Of a DNA stretch of 64,000 nucleotides, positions 9,219 through 19,780 are shown one piece after another. The stretch lies in NCBI RefSeq assembly GCF_030317035.1, contig NZ_JASZYK010000018.1, positions 62,001 through 126,000 on the forward strand, written 5' to 3'. The first letter of the stretch is position 1. Every line of letters starts with the position of its first letter. The notes beneath the pieces were generated by a model. That model made no database searches. It was not told the origin of the DNA and saw only the letters and a list, made by a program, of their open reading frames with translations. Source of the stretch: Variovorax sp. J22G73. GTDB lineage: Bacteria; Pseudomonadota; Gammaproteobacteria; Burkholderiales; Burkholderiaceae_C. Position numbers and translations under genes: made by a program.

Positions 9219-10279
9219 TTGGCAAGCTCCTCGCAAGCGCGGACGACCGCCTCGACGGCTTCGGTCTTCTGCAGGGTCTTGGCCTTGGCGGCCTTGTCGA
9301 TCAGCGCGGTGCGCCCGGTTTTCTGTAGCAAATCAGCCAGCAATTCAGGAGTGAGGTCGGCCTGCTGCACCAGCCATCCGCCGCCCGCGTCCACAAGGAA
9401 GCGCGCGTTGGTGGTCTGGTGGTCGTCGACCGCCGAAGGGAAAGGCACGAACAGCGCTGCTGCGCCGACGGCCGCGATTTCTGTGACGGTGCTGGCACCG
9501 GCGCGCGCGACGATGAAGTCGGCGTCCGCATAGGCCTGCGCCGTGTCTTCGATGAAGGGCGTGAGCTCGCCCTCGACGCCGGCGGCCGCGTAGTTGGCGC
9601 GCAGCTCGTCGATCTGCTTGGCGCCGCTCTGGTGCAGCACCTGCGGGCGGGCTTCGCTCGCGATGCGGGCCAGCGCCTGCGGCACCACGGTGTTGAGGCC
9701 GCGCGCCCCCAGGCTGCCGCCGACCACCAGCAACTTCAGCGGACCGGTGCGGCCCGCGAACCGCGCGGCCGGCTCGGGCTGCGAGGTGAAGGCCGCGCGC
9801 AGCGGGTTGCCCACCCATTGGGCCTTCTTCAGCACGTTGGGAAAGGCCGTGAACACGCGGTCGGCCACGCCGGCCAGCACCTTGTTGGCCAGGCCGGCGA
9901 CCGAGTTCTGCTCGTGCAGCACCAGCGGCTTGCCCATGAGCACGCCCATCATTCCGCCCGGAAAGGTGATGTAGCCGCCCAGGCCCACCAGCACGTCGGG
10001 CTTCACGCGGCGCACCACGCCCAGGCTCTGCCAGAACGCGCGCAGCAGCTTCAGCGGCAGCAGGAACAGCGTGAGCGGGCCCTTGCCGCGCACGCCGCCG
10101 AACTGCACCGGCTCGAAGGCGAAGCCGCGCGGGGGCACCAGTTTTTCTTCCATGCTGCCGGGCGCGCCCAGCCAGTGCACCCGCCAGCCGCGCTCGCGCA
10201 GGGCCTCGGCCACGGCCAGTCCGGGGAAGATGTGGCCGCCCGTGCCGCCCGCCATGACGAGTGCAGTCTTGCCGGTCAT
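9215..10279 (-). CDS. murG: UDP-GlcNAc:lipid I N-acetylglucosaminyltransferase MurG
   Basis: MurG is a peripheral GT-B glycosyltransferase that makes lipid II from lipid I on the inner face of the cytoplasmic membrane. The 354-residue protein begins [20 protein letters not shown], containing the glycine-rich acceptor loop. Further motifs are [12 protein letters not shown] and, in the C-terminal domain, [12 protein letters not shown] and the donor-site signature [12 protein letters not shown]. The start overlaps the ftsW stop (ATGA at 10276-10279) and its stop overlaps the murC start. Confidence 0.97.
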   Translation of the reverse strand: MTGKTALVMAGGTGGHIFPGLAVAEALRERGWRVHWLGAPGSMEEKLVPPRGFAFEPVQFGGVRGKGPLTLFLLPLKLLRAFWQSLGVVRRVKPDVLVGLGGYITFPGGMMGVLMGKPLVLHEQNSVAGLANKVLAGVADRVFTAFPNVLKKAQWVGNPLRAAFTSQPEPAARFAGRTGPLKLLVVGGSLGARGLNTVVPQALARIASEARPQVLHQSGAKQIDELRANYAAAGVEGELTPFIEDTAQAYADADFIVARAGASTVTEIAAVGAAALFVPFPSAVDDHQTTNARFLVDAGGGWLVQQADLTPELLADLLQKTGRTALIDKAAKAKTLQKTEAVEAVVRACEELAK

Positions 10280-11574
10280 ACGCGGCCTCCCCGCATCAGC
10301 ACCCGGTTCTCGTAGTCGATGCGCAGCACGATGGCCAGCGCCACCAGGTTCATCAGGATGGCCGAGCCGCCGAAGCTCATCAGCGGCAGCGTCAGGCCCT
10401 TGGTCGGCAGCGCGCCCAGGTTCACGCCCATGTTGATGAAGGTCTGGAAGCCGAGCCACACGCCCACGCCCTGGGCCACGAGGCCGGAGAACACGCGGTC
10501 GAGCGCGATGGCCTGGCGGCCGATGTGCATGATGCGGCGTGTGAGCCAGAGGAACATGCCGATGATCAGCAGCACGCCGACCAGGCCGAACTCCTCGCCG
10601 ATCACCGCGAGCAGGAAGTCGGTGTGCGCCTCGGGCAGCCAGTGCAGCTTTTCCACGCTGCCGCCCAGGCCCACGCCGAACACCTCGCCACGCCCGATGG
10701 CGATCAGCGAGTGCGACAGCTGGTAGCCCTTGCCCAGCGCATGCTCCTCGCTCCACGGATCGAGGTACGCGAAGATGCGCTCGCGCCGCCACGGGCTGCT
10801 CGCGACGATGCTGCCGAAGGCCACCACCACCAGCGCGGCAATCACGAAGAACATGCGCGCGTTCACGCCGCCCAGGAACAGGATGCCCATGGCGATCACG
10901 GCAATCACCATGAACGCGCCCATGTCGGGCTCGGCCATCACCAGCATGCCGACCACCACCACCGCGATGCCCATCGGCAGCACGGCGCGGAAGAAGCGCT
11001 CCTTGATCTCCATCTTGCGCACCATGTAGCTGGCGGCGTACAGCACCATCGCCAGCTTGGCCAGCTCCGACGGCTGGAAGCGCATGAAGCCCATCGGCAG
11101 CCAGCGGCGCGCGCCGTTCACGTTGATGCCGATGTGCGGAATGAGCACGGCCACCAGCAGCAGCAGCGAGGCGACGAAGAGCCAGGGCGCGGCGCGCTCC
11201 CAGGTCTTCATGGGAATCTGGAAGGTCAGCAGCGCGGCGACGAAGGCGAACGCCACCGAGGCCGCATGCCGCGTAAGGAAGTACGACGCGCTGTAGCCGG
11301 CGCGCGCGAAGCGCGGGTTGTCGGGCAGCGCGATGGAGGCCGAATACACCATGATCAGGCCCCAGGTCAGCAGCGCGACCGTGACCCACACCAGCGCCTG
11401 GTCGAAGCCCAGCACGCGCATGGGCGTGGCCTTGGTCTGCGCGATGCCGGCGCCGCCCAGCCGCACGGGCAGGTGCACGGGCAGCGCGTCGATGCCGCTG
11501 CGGGCGCGCCTGAACCAGCCGCTGAAGCGGCCGGTGCGGGTGTTGGACGTGGCGCCTGCGGTTGCGGGGTTCAA
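10276..11574 (-). CDS. ftsW: SEDS peptidoglycan glycosyltransferase FtsW
   Basis: FtsW polymerises lipid II at the septum together with FtsI. The 432-residue product has about ten hydrophobic helices. SEDS signatures include [21 protein letters not shown], the catalytic-site region MAEPDMGAF, and the C-terminal stretch [13 protein letters not shown]. An N-terminal basic segment of about 50 residues precedes the first helix. The start at 11574 overlaps the murD stop by ATGA, and the end overlaps murG, so it sits in a translationally coupled block. Confidence 0.96.
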   Translation of the reverse strand: MNPATAGATSNTRTGRFSGWFRRARSGIDALPVHLPVRLGGAGIAQTKATPMRVLGFDQALVWVTVALLTWGLIMVYSASIALPDNPRFARAGYSASYFLTRHAASVAFAFVAALLTFQIPMKTWERAAPWLFVASLLLLVAVLIPHIGINVNGARRWLPMGFMRFQPSELAKLAMVLYAASYMVRKMEIKERFFRAVLPMGIAVVVVGMLVMAEPDMGAFMVIAVIAMGILFLGGVNARMFFVIAALVVVAFGSIVASSPWRRERIFAYLDPWSEEHALGKGYQLSHSLIAIGRGEVFGVGLGGSVEKLHWLPEAHTDFLLAVIGEEFGLVGVLLIIGMFLWLTRRIMHIGRQAIALDRVFSGLVAQGVGVWLGFQTFINMGVNLGALPTKGLTLPLMSFGGSAILMNLVALAIVLRIDYENRVLMRGGRV

Positions 11575-13790
11575 AGTGGTTCCTCCGTCGAAGCATCGGA
11601 CGCGGGGTCTTCCACCAGCCCGCGCGGGCTGTCTTCCCAGGCCTGCACGGCCTCGCGGAACACCTCGGCGCGGTGGGCGTAGTCCTTGAACATGTCGAAG
11701 CTCGCGCAGGCCGGCGACAGCAGCACGGCGTCACCCGGGTTGGCGCGCTTGCCGGCCAGCGTCACGGCCTCGTGCATCGACGCAGCGTGCAGCAGCGAGA
11801 CGCCGGTGGACGCCAGCGCGGCCTCGATGATCGGCGCGTCGCGGCCGATGAGCACCACGGCGCGCGCGTACTGGCGCACCGGCTCGGCCAGCGGCTCGAA
11901 ATCCTGTCCCTTGCCTTCGCCGCCGAGGATGACGACCACGCGGCGCTCTTCGCCCAGGCCCACGAGCGCGGCCACGGTGGCGCCCACGTTGGTGCCCTTG
12001 CTGTCGTCGAAGAACTCGACCTCGTCCACGATGGCGACGGGCTCCACGCGGTGCGGCTCGCCGCGGTACTCGCGCAGGCCATAGAGCATCGGGCCCAGCG
12101 CGCAGTCGGCGGCCGTGGCGAGCGCCAGCGCGGCCAGCGCGTTCAGCGCGTTGTGGCGGCCGCGGATGCGCAGCGCGTCGGCGGGCATCAGGCGCTGCAG
12201 GAAAATTTCTTCTTCCACCACCGCGCCGCGCTTGCGCTTCTGCGTTTCGTCGGCTTCCAGCGCGCGCACCAGCCAGGTCATGCCGTTGACGCGCTCGATG
12301 CCGTAGTCGCCCGGGCGCAGCGGCATCGCCGAGCCGAAGGTGACGTGCGTGCGGATCTGCGGGCGCTGCAGCTTCACGCGCACCGGCGCGGGCAGCATGG
12401 CCATCACGCCCTCGTCGTCGCGGTTCAGCACCATGAGGCCGCGCGCGCCGAAGATGCGCGCCTTGGCCGCGGCGTAGCCCTTCATGTCGCCGTGCCAGTC
12501 GAGGTGGTCCTGCGTGAGGTTGAGCACGGTGGCGGCGGTGGGCTCGAAGCCCTGCACGCCGTCCAGCTGGAAGCTGGAGAGCTCCAGCACCCACACGTCG
12601 GGCAGCGTGTCGGCGTCGATGTGCGCGCTGAGCGTGTCCAGCAGCGTCGGGCCGATGTTGCCGGCCACGGCCACGGTCTTGCCCGCGCGCTCGACCAGCT
12701 GGCCGGTGAGCGAGGTGACGGTGGTCTTGCCGTTGGTGCCGGTGATGGCGAGCACGGCCGGCTTGTAGCCCTTGGGCGCTTCGGGCTCGACGGGCGGTGC
12801 CAGCTCGAGCTGCGGCGTTTCCTCTTCCACGGCGGCCGAGGCTGGGTTGGAGGCGGCGAGTTCGGCGATCTTGGCGACGAACTCGGCGGCCTCCCTGGCG
12901 GCGGTGGGGACGTAGGGCTTGCCGGTGGTGGGCAGGCGGGAAACGGTGGCGGGTGCAGTTGAAGCAGCGGGGGCTTCGAGAGCGTCCGGTGCTTCCAGTG
13001 CTTCGGATTCGGGGCTGCTGGAATCGGCGGCTTCGGATGCTGCAGCGGTGGCCTCTGTTGCGGAGGCTTCCGTCGCAGTGACTTCCGATGCCGGCGTTTC
13101 GGCGGCTGCGTCTTGCGGCACGGCTTCAGGCTCTGCGGCCACGGGCGCGTCAGGTGCCTCGGTCGGCGCAGGCACGGCCACGCTGATCGATGGATCGCGC
13201 GGCATGGCCTCGGCCATCGCGGGCACGGTCGGTTCGGGTTGTGCTTCGGCGGTTTCGGTCGTCGGCTCTGGTTCTGCGGCCTGGGCAGCTTCGACCTCTG
13301 CAACCTCTTCGACAGCTTCGACGGCTGCCGCTTCGAGCGGCAGTTCGGCCTGTGCTTCAGCTTGCTCGGCTTCGCCGACGACTTCAGGCACGGCTTCCAA
13401 CGCAGGCTCGGCGTCGGCCTCGGCTTCGACCACCGGCACATCGACGGTCTGCAGATCGAGCAGCGCGCGCGCGAACAGGTCCAGCTCGCCGCCGACCGGC
13501 AGCCCCATGGCGCGTGCCGCATCGGCCACCGGCGCGATGGTCTCGGGCGACAGGCCCGGCGAGCGGTAAACCGCGCGAATCGGCGTGCCTTCGACCAGCG
13601 CGGCCGAGAACGGCCCGCCGACAAAAACCACATCGGGCAGCTCGGCCTTCAGCGTGGCCAGCTGCGCCGGCGCCTCGCGCGTATCCGCCACGGTCACGAC
13701 CGCGCCGTGGCGCGCGCACCAGCGCGCCATCGCCAGCCCGGACGCGCCGAGGCCGAGGATGAGAACGGGGAGGTCTTGAAGGTGCCGCAT
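11571..13790 (-). CDS. murD: UDP-MurNAc-L-alanine--D-glutamate ligase MurD with giant inter-domain insertion
   Basis: MurD adds D-Glu to UDP-MurNAc-L-Ala. The core is intact: the N-terminal domain starts [17 protein letters not shown], the P-loop is [11 protein letters not shown] (residues 349-359), and the central and C-terminal domains carry [22 protein letters not shown] and [15 protein letters not shown]. Family members are usually about 440-500 residues, but this one is 739. The excess lies between the N-terminal domain (ending about residue 113, [14 protein letters not shown]) and the P-loop domain (restarting about 344, KPAVLAITG). It is a low-complexity stretch rich in Ala, Glu, Pro and Thr. 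The insertion keeps the frame, so the enzyme is presumably functional. Confidence 0.95.
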   Translation of the reverse strand: MRHLQDLPVLILGLGASGLAMARWCARHGAVVTVADTREAPAQLATLKAELPDVVFVGGPFSAALVEGTPIRAVYRSPGLSPETIAPVADAARAMGLPVGGELDLFARALLDLQTVDVPVVEAEADAEPALEAVPEVVGEAEQAEAQAELPLEAAAVEAVEEVAEVEAAQAAEPEPTTETAEAQPEPTVPAMAEAMPRDPSISVAVPAPTEAPDAPVAAEPEAVPQDAAAETPASEVTATEASATEATAAASEAADSSSPESEALEAPDALEAPAASTAPATVSRLPTTGKPYVPTAAREAAEFVAKIAELAASNPASAAVEEETPQLELAPPVEPEAPKGYKPAVLAITGTNGKTTVTSLTGQLVERAGKTVAVAGNIGPTLLDTLSAHIDADTLPDVWVLELSSFQLDGVQGFEPTAATVLNLTQDHLDWHGDMKGYAAAKARIFGARGLMVLNRDDEGVMAMLPAPVRVKLQRPQIRTHVTFGSAMPLRPGDYGIERVNGMTWLVRALEADETQKRKRGAVVEEEIFLQRLMPADALRIRGRHNALNALAALALATAADCALGPMLYGLREYRGEPHRVEPVAIVDEVEFFDDSKGTNVGATVAALVGLGEERRVVVILGGEGKGQDFEPLAEPVRQYARAVVLIGRDAPIIEAALASTGVSLLHAASMHEAVTLAGKRANPGDAVLLSPACASFDMFKDYAHRAEVFREAVQAWEDSPRGLVEDPASDASTEEPL

Positions 13791-13797
13791 GTTTTTA

Positions 13798-14976
13798 TTA
13801 CCGCAGCTTCAGCGTCGACAGGCCCACGAGGCACAGCAGCATCGTGATGATCCAGAAGCGCACCACGACCTGCGTCTCGCGCCAGCCGCTCTTCTCGAAG
13901 TGATGGTGCAGCGGCGCCATCTTGAGCACGCGGCGGCCTTCGCCGTAGCGCTTCTTGGTGTACTTGAAGTACATCACCTGCGCCATCACCGAGATCGCCT
14001 CGACCACGAAGATGCCGCCCATGATGAAGAACACGATTTCCTGGCGCACGATGACCGCGATGGTGCCCAGCGCGCCGCCCAGCGCCAGCGCGCCCACGTC
14101 GCCCATGAAGACCTGCGCCGGGTGCGTGTTGAACCACAGGAAGGCCAGGCCCGCGCCGGCCATGGCCGAGCAGAACACCAGCAGCTCACCCGAGCCCGGG
14201 ATGTTGGGGAACAGCAGGTACTTGGAGTACACCGCGCTGCCCGTCACATAGGCGAACACGCCCAGCGCCGAGCCCACCATCACCACCGGCATGATCGCCA
14301 GGCCGTCCAGCCCGTCGGTGAGGTTCACCGCGTTGCTCGCGCCCACGATCACCAGGTACGTGAGGATCACGAAGCCGATGCCGCCCAGCGGGTAGCTCAC
14401 TTCCTTGAAGAAGGGCACCAGCAGGTTGATCTTGGGCGGAAAGTCGAGGTCGAACCCCGACTGCACCCAGGCGAAGAACAGCTGCAGCACGCGCCAGTTG
14501 GAGCTTTCAGAAATGCTGAACAGCAGGTAGAAGCCCGCCAGCAGGCCCACCACCGACTGCCAGAAATACTTCTCGCGCGAGCGCATGCCTTCGGGGTCCT
14601 TGCGGACCACCTTGCGCCAGTCGTCGACCCAGCCGATGGCGCCGAAGCCCATGGTGACCCACAGCACGATCCACACGAACCGGTTCGAAATATCGAACCA
14701 CAGCAGCGTGGCGAAGGCGATGGCGAACAGCACCAGCACGCCGCCCATGGTGGGCGTGCCGCTCTTGGTCAGGTGCGTTTCCATGCCGTAGCCGCGCACC
14801 GGCTGGCCGATCTTGAGCGCGGCGAGCCGGCGGATGACGAAGGGGCCGGCCACCAGGCCGACCACGAGCGCGGTCACCGCGGCCATCAGCGCGCGGAAGG
14901 TGAGGTACTGGAAGACGCGCAGGAACCCGAATTCGGGCGACAGCGTCTGCAGCCATTGGGCGAGAGTCAGCAGCAT
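13798..14976 (-). CDS. mraY: Phospho-N-acetylmuramoyl-pentapeptide-transferase MraY
   Basis: MraY transfers phospho-MurNAc-pentapeptide to undecaprenyl phosphate, making lipid I. It is a polytopic inner-membrane enzyme. The 392-residue product has about ten transmembrane helices and the family motifs GTPTMGG, the acidic loop [20 protein letters not shown] and [12 protein letters not shown], followed by [12 protein letters not shown], the conserved His-rich loop. It lies 7 bases upstream of the murD start and 15 bases after murF. Confidence 0.97.
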   Translation of the reverse strand: MLLTLAQWLQTLSPEFGFLRVFQYLTFRALMAAVTALVVGLVAGPFVIRRLAALKIGQPVRGYGMETHLTKSGTPTMGGVLVLFAIAFATLLWFDISNRFVWIVLWVTMGFGAIGWVDDWRKVVRKDPEGMRSREKYFWQSVVGLLAGFYLLFSISESSNWRVLQLFFAWVQSGFDLDFPPKINLLVPFFKEVSYPLGGIGFVILTYLVIVGASNAVNLTDGLDGLAIMPVVMVGSALGVFAYVTGSAVYSKYLLFPNIPGSGELLVFCSAMAGAGLAFLWFNTHPAQVFMGDVGALALGGALGTIAVIVRQEIVFFIMGGIFVVEAISVMAQVMYFKYTKKRYGEGRRVLKMAPLHHHFEKSGWRETQVVVRFWIITMLLCLVGLSTLKLR

Positions 14977-14991
14977 GTGTTTTCGCGCGGC

Positions 14992-16437
14992 TCATGCGTC
15001 ATGACCGGCCTCCTTTTGTTGTTGTGCCTCGATGGCCTGCACGATGCGCTCCATCTTCATGAAGCGGGATCCCTTGACCAGCACGCTGCCGACCTGCGGC
15101 AGGCGCGCGAGCACGGCCGCGCCCAGCGCGTCGAACTCGTCGAAATGTCGTCCGTCCGCACCGCCCTGGAAGGCGGTGGCGGCATGCGCCGTGGCGGCGC
15201 CCAGCGTGTAGACCGACTCGATGCCGCGTTGCCGGGCCCAGGCGCCGACCTCGGCGTGGAACTCCGGCGAGCGGTTCCCCACCTCGCCCATTTCGCCGAG
15301 CACCAGCAGGCGCGGCGCCGGCAGGGCGGCGAGCACGTCGATGGCGGCGATCACGGAATCGGGGTTGGCGTTGTAGCTGTCGTCCACCAGCGTGAGCGCG
15401 TGGCCGCCGGCCAGCACCACCTCGCTGGCGCGCGAGCGGCCCTTGACCGGCACGAAAGCGTCCAGGCCCGCGGCAATGGTTTCCAGCGACACGCCGGCCG
15501 CCAGCGCGCAGGCGGTGGCCGCCAGCGCGTTCACCACGTTGTGGCGCCCGGCGATGTGCAGCCGGGTGGCGAAGGCGCCCAGCGGCGTGCGGATGCGCAC
15601 GGCCCACGCGCCCTGCGCCCATTCGGCGCTCTCGAGCGAGATGTCGGCGTCCTGCGCTTCGCCGAACGTCATGCAGCGGCGCGAACCGCCGGCGCGCGCC
15701 ATGTCGGTCCACAGCGCGGTGAAGGTGTCGCCGTACGGGAACACGGCCGTGCCGTCGTCGGGCAGCGCCGCGAACACGGCGGCGTTTTCCACGGCCACCG
15801 CCTCGACGCTGGCCATGAACTCCTGGTGCTCGCGCTGCGCGTTGTTCACCAGCGCGATGGTCGGGCGCGAGATGGCGGCCAGCCGCGCAATTTCGCCCGG
15901 ATGGTTCATGCCCAGCTCGAGCACCGCGCGGCGGTGCTCCGCGCGCAGGCGCAGCAGCGTGAGCGGCACGCCGATCTCGTTGTTGAAGTTGCCGGCCGTG
16001 GCCAGCGCACGTTCGGCCCGTTCAGCACGTTCGGCGGCGGACGCGAACAGCACCGCCGCGATCATCTGCGTGACCGTGGTCTTGCCATTGCTGCCGGTGA
16101 CGGCAATGAGCGGCAGCGTGAACTGCGCGCGCCAGCCGGCGCCGAGCGCGCCGAGCGCGGCCAGCGAATCGGGCACCTCGAGCCCGGCCAGGCCGGCGGC
16201 TTCGAGGCCATGGTGCGCAATGGCGGCCACGGCGCCCTGCGCCTTCGCGTCGGCGAGGAATTCGTTGGCGTCGAAGCGCTCGCCCTTGAGCGCGACGAAC
16301 AGGTCGCCGCTCGCGAGCGTGCGCGTGTCGGTGTGCACGCGGGCGATGACGGTCGCGCCGTCGCCGACCAGGCGCGACCCCGGAATCCATTGCTGCACCT
16401 GGGCCAGCGTGAGGTTGAGCGGCGTGGTGTCGGTCAT
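14992..16437 (-). CDS. murF: UDP-MurNAc-tripeptide--D-Ala-D-Ala ligase MurF
   Basis: MurF adds the D-Ala-D-Ala dipeptide, finishing the cytoplasmic pentapeptide precursor. The product has 481 residues. The N-terminal substrate domain contains DTRTLASGDLFVALKGERFD, the P-loop is VTGSNGKTTVTQM, and later motifs are LELGMNHPGEIARL and DDSYNANPDSV. The start ATG (16437) overlaps the murE stop. The downstream gap to mraY is 15 bases. All Mur-ligase hallmarks are present. Confidence 0.97.
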   Translation of the reverse strand: MTDTTPLNLTLAQVQQWIPGSRLVGDGATVIARVHTDTRTLASGDLFVALKGERFDANEFLADAKAQGAVAAIAHHGLEAAGLAGLEVPDSLAALGALGAGWRAQFTLPLIAVTGSNGKTTVTQMIAAVLFASAAERAERAERALATAGNFNNEIGVPLTLLRLRAEHRRAVLELGMNHPGEIARLAAISRPTIALVNNAQREHQEFMASVEAVAVENAAVFAALPDDGTAVFPYGDTFTALWTDMARAGGSRRCMTFGEAQDADISLESAEWAQGAWAVRIRTPLGAFATRLHIAGRHNVVNALAATACALAAGVSLETIAAGLDAFVPVKGRSRASEVVLAGGHALTLVDDSYNANPDSVIAAIDVLAALPAPRLLVLGEMGEVGNRSPEFHAEVGAWARQRGIESVYTLGAATAHAATAFQGGADGRHFDEFDALGAAVLARLPQVGSVLVKGSRFMKMERIVQAIEAQQQKEAGHDA

Positions 16438-18029
16438 GCCACGCTCCCGGTGTGTGCCGGGTTACCGGGGTTACCCGGGTTCACCCTGCGTGCCAGCGCC
16501 TGCAGCGCATGGGCCTTGTCGGAAAACTCGATGCGCTGGCCGGCAATTTCCTGCCACGCCTCGTGGCCCTTGCCGGCGATGAGCACCACGTCTTGCGGGG
16601 CCGCCTGCGCGAGCACGTCGGCAATGGCCATGGCGCGGTCGGGCTGCACCTGGGCGGCCTCGGGGCGCGAGAAGCCGCGCAGCACCTGCGCGATGATCGC
16701 GTCGGGTTTTTCGCTGCGTGGGTTGTCGCTGGTGACGACCACGTGGTCGGCCTGGCCCTCGGCCACGGCGGCCATCATCGGGCGCTTGATCGGGTCGCGG
16801 TCGCCGCCGCAGCCGAACAGGCACCACAGCGCGCCGCCACGCTGCTTCGCGAGCGGGCGCAGGCCGATGAGGGCCTTGTCGAGCGCGTCGGGCGTGTGGG
16901 CGTAGTCGACCACGGCCAGCGGCGCGCCCTCCCCGGTGCCGGCGCGGTCCATGCGGCCCGGCACGCTGGTGAGGTTGGCGCAGGCGGCCACGGCCCGCTC
17001 CAGCGACAGGCCCAGCGCGCGCAGCGTGCCCAGCACGCCCAGCAGGTTGGCCACGTTGTACTGGCCGATGAGGCCGGTCGACAGGCGCTGCACCTCGGCC
17101 GTGCCGTGCTCAGCCACGGAAAACTGCAGGCCCTGCGCGTCGTAGCCGATGTCGCGCGCCATCAGGCGGGCCGGCTTGCCCTCGGCGGACACGGTCCACA
17201 CGTCGAGCGCGCCGATGCCGGCGTCGATCAGGTTGGCGCACAGGCTCGCGCCGTGCGTGTCGTCGATGTTGATCACCGCGGCGCGCAGGCCGGGCCAGCG
17301 GAACAGCTCGGCCTTGGCCTGCCAGTAGGCGTCCATGCTGCCGTGGTAGTCGAGGTGGTCCTGCGTGAAGTTGGTGAACACGGCCACCGCGATCTGCGCG
17401 CCGTCGAGCCGGCGCTCAGCGATGCCGATGGACGAGGCCTCGATGGCGCAGGCGCCGAAGCCGCGCTCCACCAGCGCGCGCAGCTCGCGCTGCATCATCA
17501 CGGGGTCGGGCGTGGTCAGGCCGGTGTAGGTCAGCGCGGGCGGCATGCCGATGCCCAGCGTGCCCATCACGGCGCACGGCGAAGGCGCGTCGCGCTGCAC
17601 GGTGCCGTCGGGCTTCATGGCGCGAACACCGCCCGCCGCGCGCAGCGTGGAAAGCGACTCGGCCAGCCACCAGGCGGTGGAGGTCTTGCCGTTGGTGCCG
17701 GTCACGGCCAGCACGTCGAGCAGCGCCGAGGGGTTGTCGTAGAAGGCCGAGGCGATCGGGCCGGTGGCGGCCTTCAGGCCGGGGTAGCTCACGATGCGTT
17801 CATCGCCATCGAAGCCGAAGGCTTCCACGCCTTCGTGCTCCACCAGGCACGCGGCCGCGCCCTGCGCCAGCGCGGCGGCCACGTGCTTGCGGCCGTCGGT
17901 GGCGGCGCCGGGCCAGGCGATGAAGATGTCGCCCGCGCCCACGGCACGGCTGTCGGCGTGCATGGCGCCCTGCGGCGCGCGCTCCTTGAGCCAGGCCGCG
18001 GCCAATGGGGGGGAAGTGAAGGTCAGCAT
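16434..18029 (-). CDS. murE: UDP-MurNAc-L-Ala-D-Glu--2,6-diaminopimelate ligase MurE
   Basis: MurE adds the third residue of the stem peptide. The 531-residue form starting at 18029 (MLTFTSPPLAAAWL) is chosen because it begins two bases after the ftsI stop and matches the family start; the upstream in-frame extension overlaps ftsI and is not credible. Motifs include DSRAVGAGDIF, the P-loop VTGTNGKTSTAWW and NFTQDHLDYHGSMD. The substrate-selecting motif reads DNPRSEKPD, of the DNPR type that goes with meso-diaminopimelate. That matches Gram-negative murein and the dapF gene elsewhere in the window. Confidence 0.96.
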   Translation of the reverse strand: MLTFTSPPLAAAWLKERAPQGAMHADSRAVGAGDIFIAWPGAATDGRKHVAAALAQGAAACLVEHEGVEAFGFDGDERIVSYPGLKAATGPIASAFYDNPSALLDVLAVTGTNGKTSTAWWLAESLSTLRAAGGVRAMKPDGTVQRDAPSPCAVMGTLGIGMPPALTYTGLTTPDPVMMQRELRALVERGFGACAIEASSIGIAERRLDGAQIAVAVFTNFTQDHLDYHGSMDAYWQAKAELFRWPGLRAAVINIDDTHGASLCANLIDAGIGALDVWTVSAEGKPARLMARDIGYDAQGLQFSVAEHGTAEVQRLSTGLIGQYNVANLLGVLGTLRALGLSLERAVAACANLTSVPGRMDRAGTGEGAPLAVVDYAHTPDALDKALIGLRPLAKQRGGALWCLFGCGGDRDPIKRPMMAAVAEGQADHVVVTSDNPRSEKPDAIIAQVLRGFSRPEAAQVQPDRAMAIADVLAQAAPQDVVLIAGKGHEAWQEIAGQRIEFSDKAHALQALARRVNPGNPGNPAHTGSVA

Positions 18030-18031
18030 GT

Positions 18032-19780
18032 TCAGAAACTCTCGTCGACGCCCTGCGTCATCACAAGCGGTTTGACCGCCAGGTCGGGCGGTACGTTCAT
18101 CATGCGCAGCGTCTGCTGAACAACTTCGCTGAACACGGGGGCCGCGGCCACGCCGCCGAAATACTGGCCGTCGCTGGGCTCGTCGATCATCACGGCCACG
18201 ATGATGCGCGGCTTCTCGATGGGCGCCATGCCGGTGAACCACGCGCGGTATTTGTTACTCGCGTAACCCTTGCCAACCTGCTTGTGCGCCGTGCCCGACT
18301 TGCCGCCGACCGAGTAGCCGACCGTCTGTGCGCGCGTGCCGGTGCCACCGGGGCCGGCGGCCATCTGCAGCATCTTGCGCACCGCCAGCGCGTTCGACGG
18401 CGAGAACACCCGCACGCCTACCGGCGGCTCGGTGTTCTTCAGGATGGTGACCGGAATGAGCGAGCCGTCGTGCGCGAACGAGGTGTACGAATGCGCCATC
18501 TGGAACAGCGACGCCGACAGGCCGTAGCCGTAGGCCATGGTGGCTTGCTCGACCGGCTTCCAGGTCTTCCACGGGCGCAGCCGGCCGGTGACCGCGCCGG
18601 GGAACTGGATCTGCGGCTTCTGGCCGTAGCCGAGCGCGGTGTAGGTGTCCCACATCTCGTGCGGGGTCATCTTCTGGGCGATCTTGAGCGCGCCGACGTT
18701 GCTCGACTTCTGGATCACGCCCTCGACCGTCAGCGTGCCGTAGTTGTGCGTGTCGCTGATGGTGAAGCCGCCGATCTGGAAACGGCCGGGGCCCGTCTCG
18801 ATGAGCGTCGCGGGCTTCACGCGGCCGGCCTCCAGCGCCATGGCCACGGTGATGGGCTTCATGGTCGAGCCGGGCTCGAAGGTGTCGGTGAGCGCGCGGT
18901 TGCGCAGCTGCTCGCCGGTGAGGTCCTGGCGCTTGTCGGGCACGTAGCTCGGGTAGTTGGCCAGCGCCAGCACTTCGCCGGTGGTGCTGTCGAGCACCAC
19001 CACGCTGCCGGCCTTGGCCTTGCGCGCCGTGACGGCGTCGCGCAGCTTCTGGTAGGCGAAGAACTGCACCTTGCTGTCCACGCTCAGCTGGATGTCCTTG
19101 CCGTCCAGCGGCGGCACGGTGTCGCCCACGCCCTCGACCACGCGGCCCAGTCGATCCTTGATGACGCGGCGCGAGCCGGCCTTGCCGGCCAGGTCCTTGT
19201 TGAACGCGAGCTCGATGCCCTCCTGCCCGTTGTCTTCCACGCTGGTGAAGCCCACCACGTGCGCGGCGGCCTCGCCCTCGGGGTACTGGCGCTTGTATTC
19301 ACGGCGCTGGTAGATGCCCTTGATGTTCAGGGCGGCGATCTGCTTGGCGATGGGCTCGTCGACCTGGCGCTTGACCCAGACGAAGGTCTTGTCCTCGTCC
19401 TCGAGCTTCTTGTCGAAGTCCTTCTGCGGCATCTCGAGCAGCTTGGCGACCTGCTTGAGCTTGGCGCGCACTTCGGGGTCGTCGCGCTCGATGTCTTCCG
19501 GAATGGCCCAGATGCTGGGCGCCACCACGCTGGACGCGAGGATGAGGCCGTTGCGGTCCAGGATGCGGCCGCGGTTGGCCGGCAGCTCCAGCGTGCGGGC
19601 GAAGCGCACTTCGCCCTGGCGCTGGAAGAAGCTGTTGTTCAGCACCTGCACGTAAGCGGCCCGGCCCGCCAGCATGACGAAGCCGAGCGCGATGCCCGCG
19701 ACGATGAACTTGCTGCGCCAGACCGGCGTCTTGCTCGCCAGCAGGGGGCTGGTGGTGTAGCGCACGCTGCGGCGGGTCAT
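18032..19780 (-). CDS. ftsI: Septal peptidoglycan transpeptidase FtsI (PBP3)
   Basis: FtsI is the class B penicillin-binding protein that cross-links septal murein with FtsW. The 582-residue product has a short cytoplasmic N-terminus, one membrane helix (about residues 25-45), a pedestal domain starting near RGRILDRNG, and a transpeptidase domain. The three active-site motifs are visible: STMK with nucleophile Ser305, SSN at 359-361, and KSGT at 494-497. Its start overlaps the ftsL stop (ATGA at 19777-19780). The C-terminal tail after the catalytic domain is short. Confidence 0.97.
   Translation of the reverse strand: MTRRSVRYTTSPLLASKTPVWRSKFIVAGIALGFVMLAGRAAYVQVLNNSFFQRQGEVRFARTLELPANRGRILDRNGLILASSVVAPSIWAIPEDIERDDPEVRAKLKQVAKLLEMPQKDFDKKLEDEDKTFVWVKRQVDEPIAKQIAALNIKGIYQRREYKRQYPEGEAAAHVVGFTSVEDNGQEGIELAFNKDLAGKAGSRRVIKDRLGRVVEGVGDTVPPLDGKDIQLSVDSKVQFFAYQKLRDAVTARKAKAGSVVVLDSTTGEVLALANYPSYVPDKRQDLTGEQLRNRALTDTFEPGSTMKPITVAMALEAGRVKPATLIETGPGRFQIGGFTISDTHNYGTLTVEGVIQKSSNVGALKIAQKMTPHEMWDTYTALGYGQKPQIQFPGAVTGRLRPWKTWKPVEQATMAYGYGLSASLFQMAHSYTSFAHDGSLIPVTILKNTEPPVGVRVFSPSNALAVRKMLQMAAGPGGTGTRAQTVGYSVGGKSGTAHKQVGKGYASNKYRAWFTGMAPIEKPRIIVAVMIDEPSDGQYFGGVAAAPVFSEVVQQTLRMMNVPPDLAVKPLVMTQGVDESF

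Noticed and set aside
12762-13451. MurD insertion as a sequencing or assembly artefact, or a fused second gene
   Set aside because: The frame remains open through 690 bases with no stop, flanking domains are in phase, and no independent domain is recognisable. Low complexity speaks against a separate gene.
13789-16905. Very long plus-strand frame (1038 codons) across the mraY-murF-murE region
   Set aside because: It is antisense to three verified cell wall genes, rich in His/Gln/Arg, with no family features. Long shadows are expected at this GC content.
16434-18242. murE with a 71-residue N-terminal extension
   Set aside because: The extension overlaps ftsI out of frame and has shadow composition. 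ATG 18029 matches the family start.
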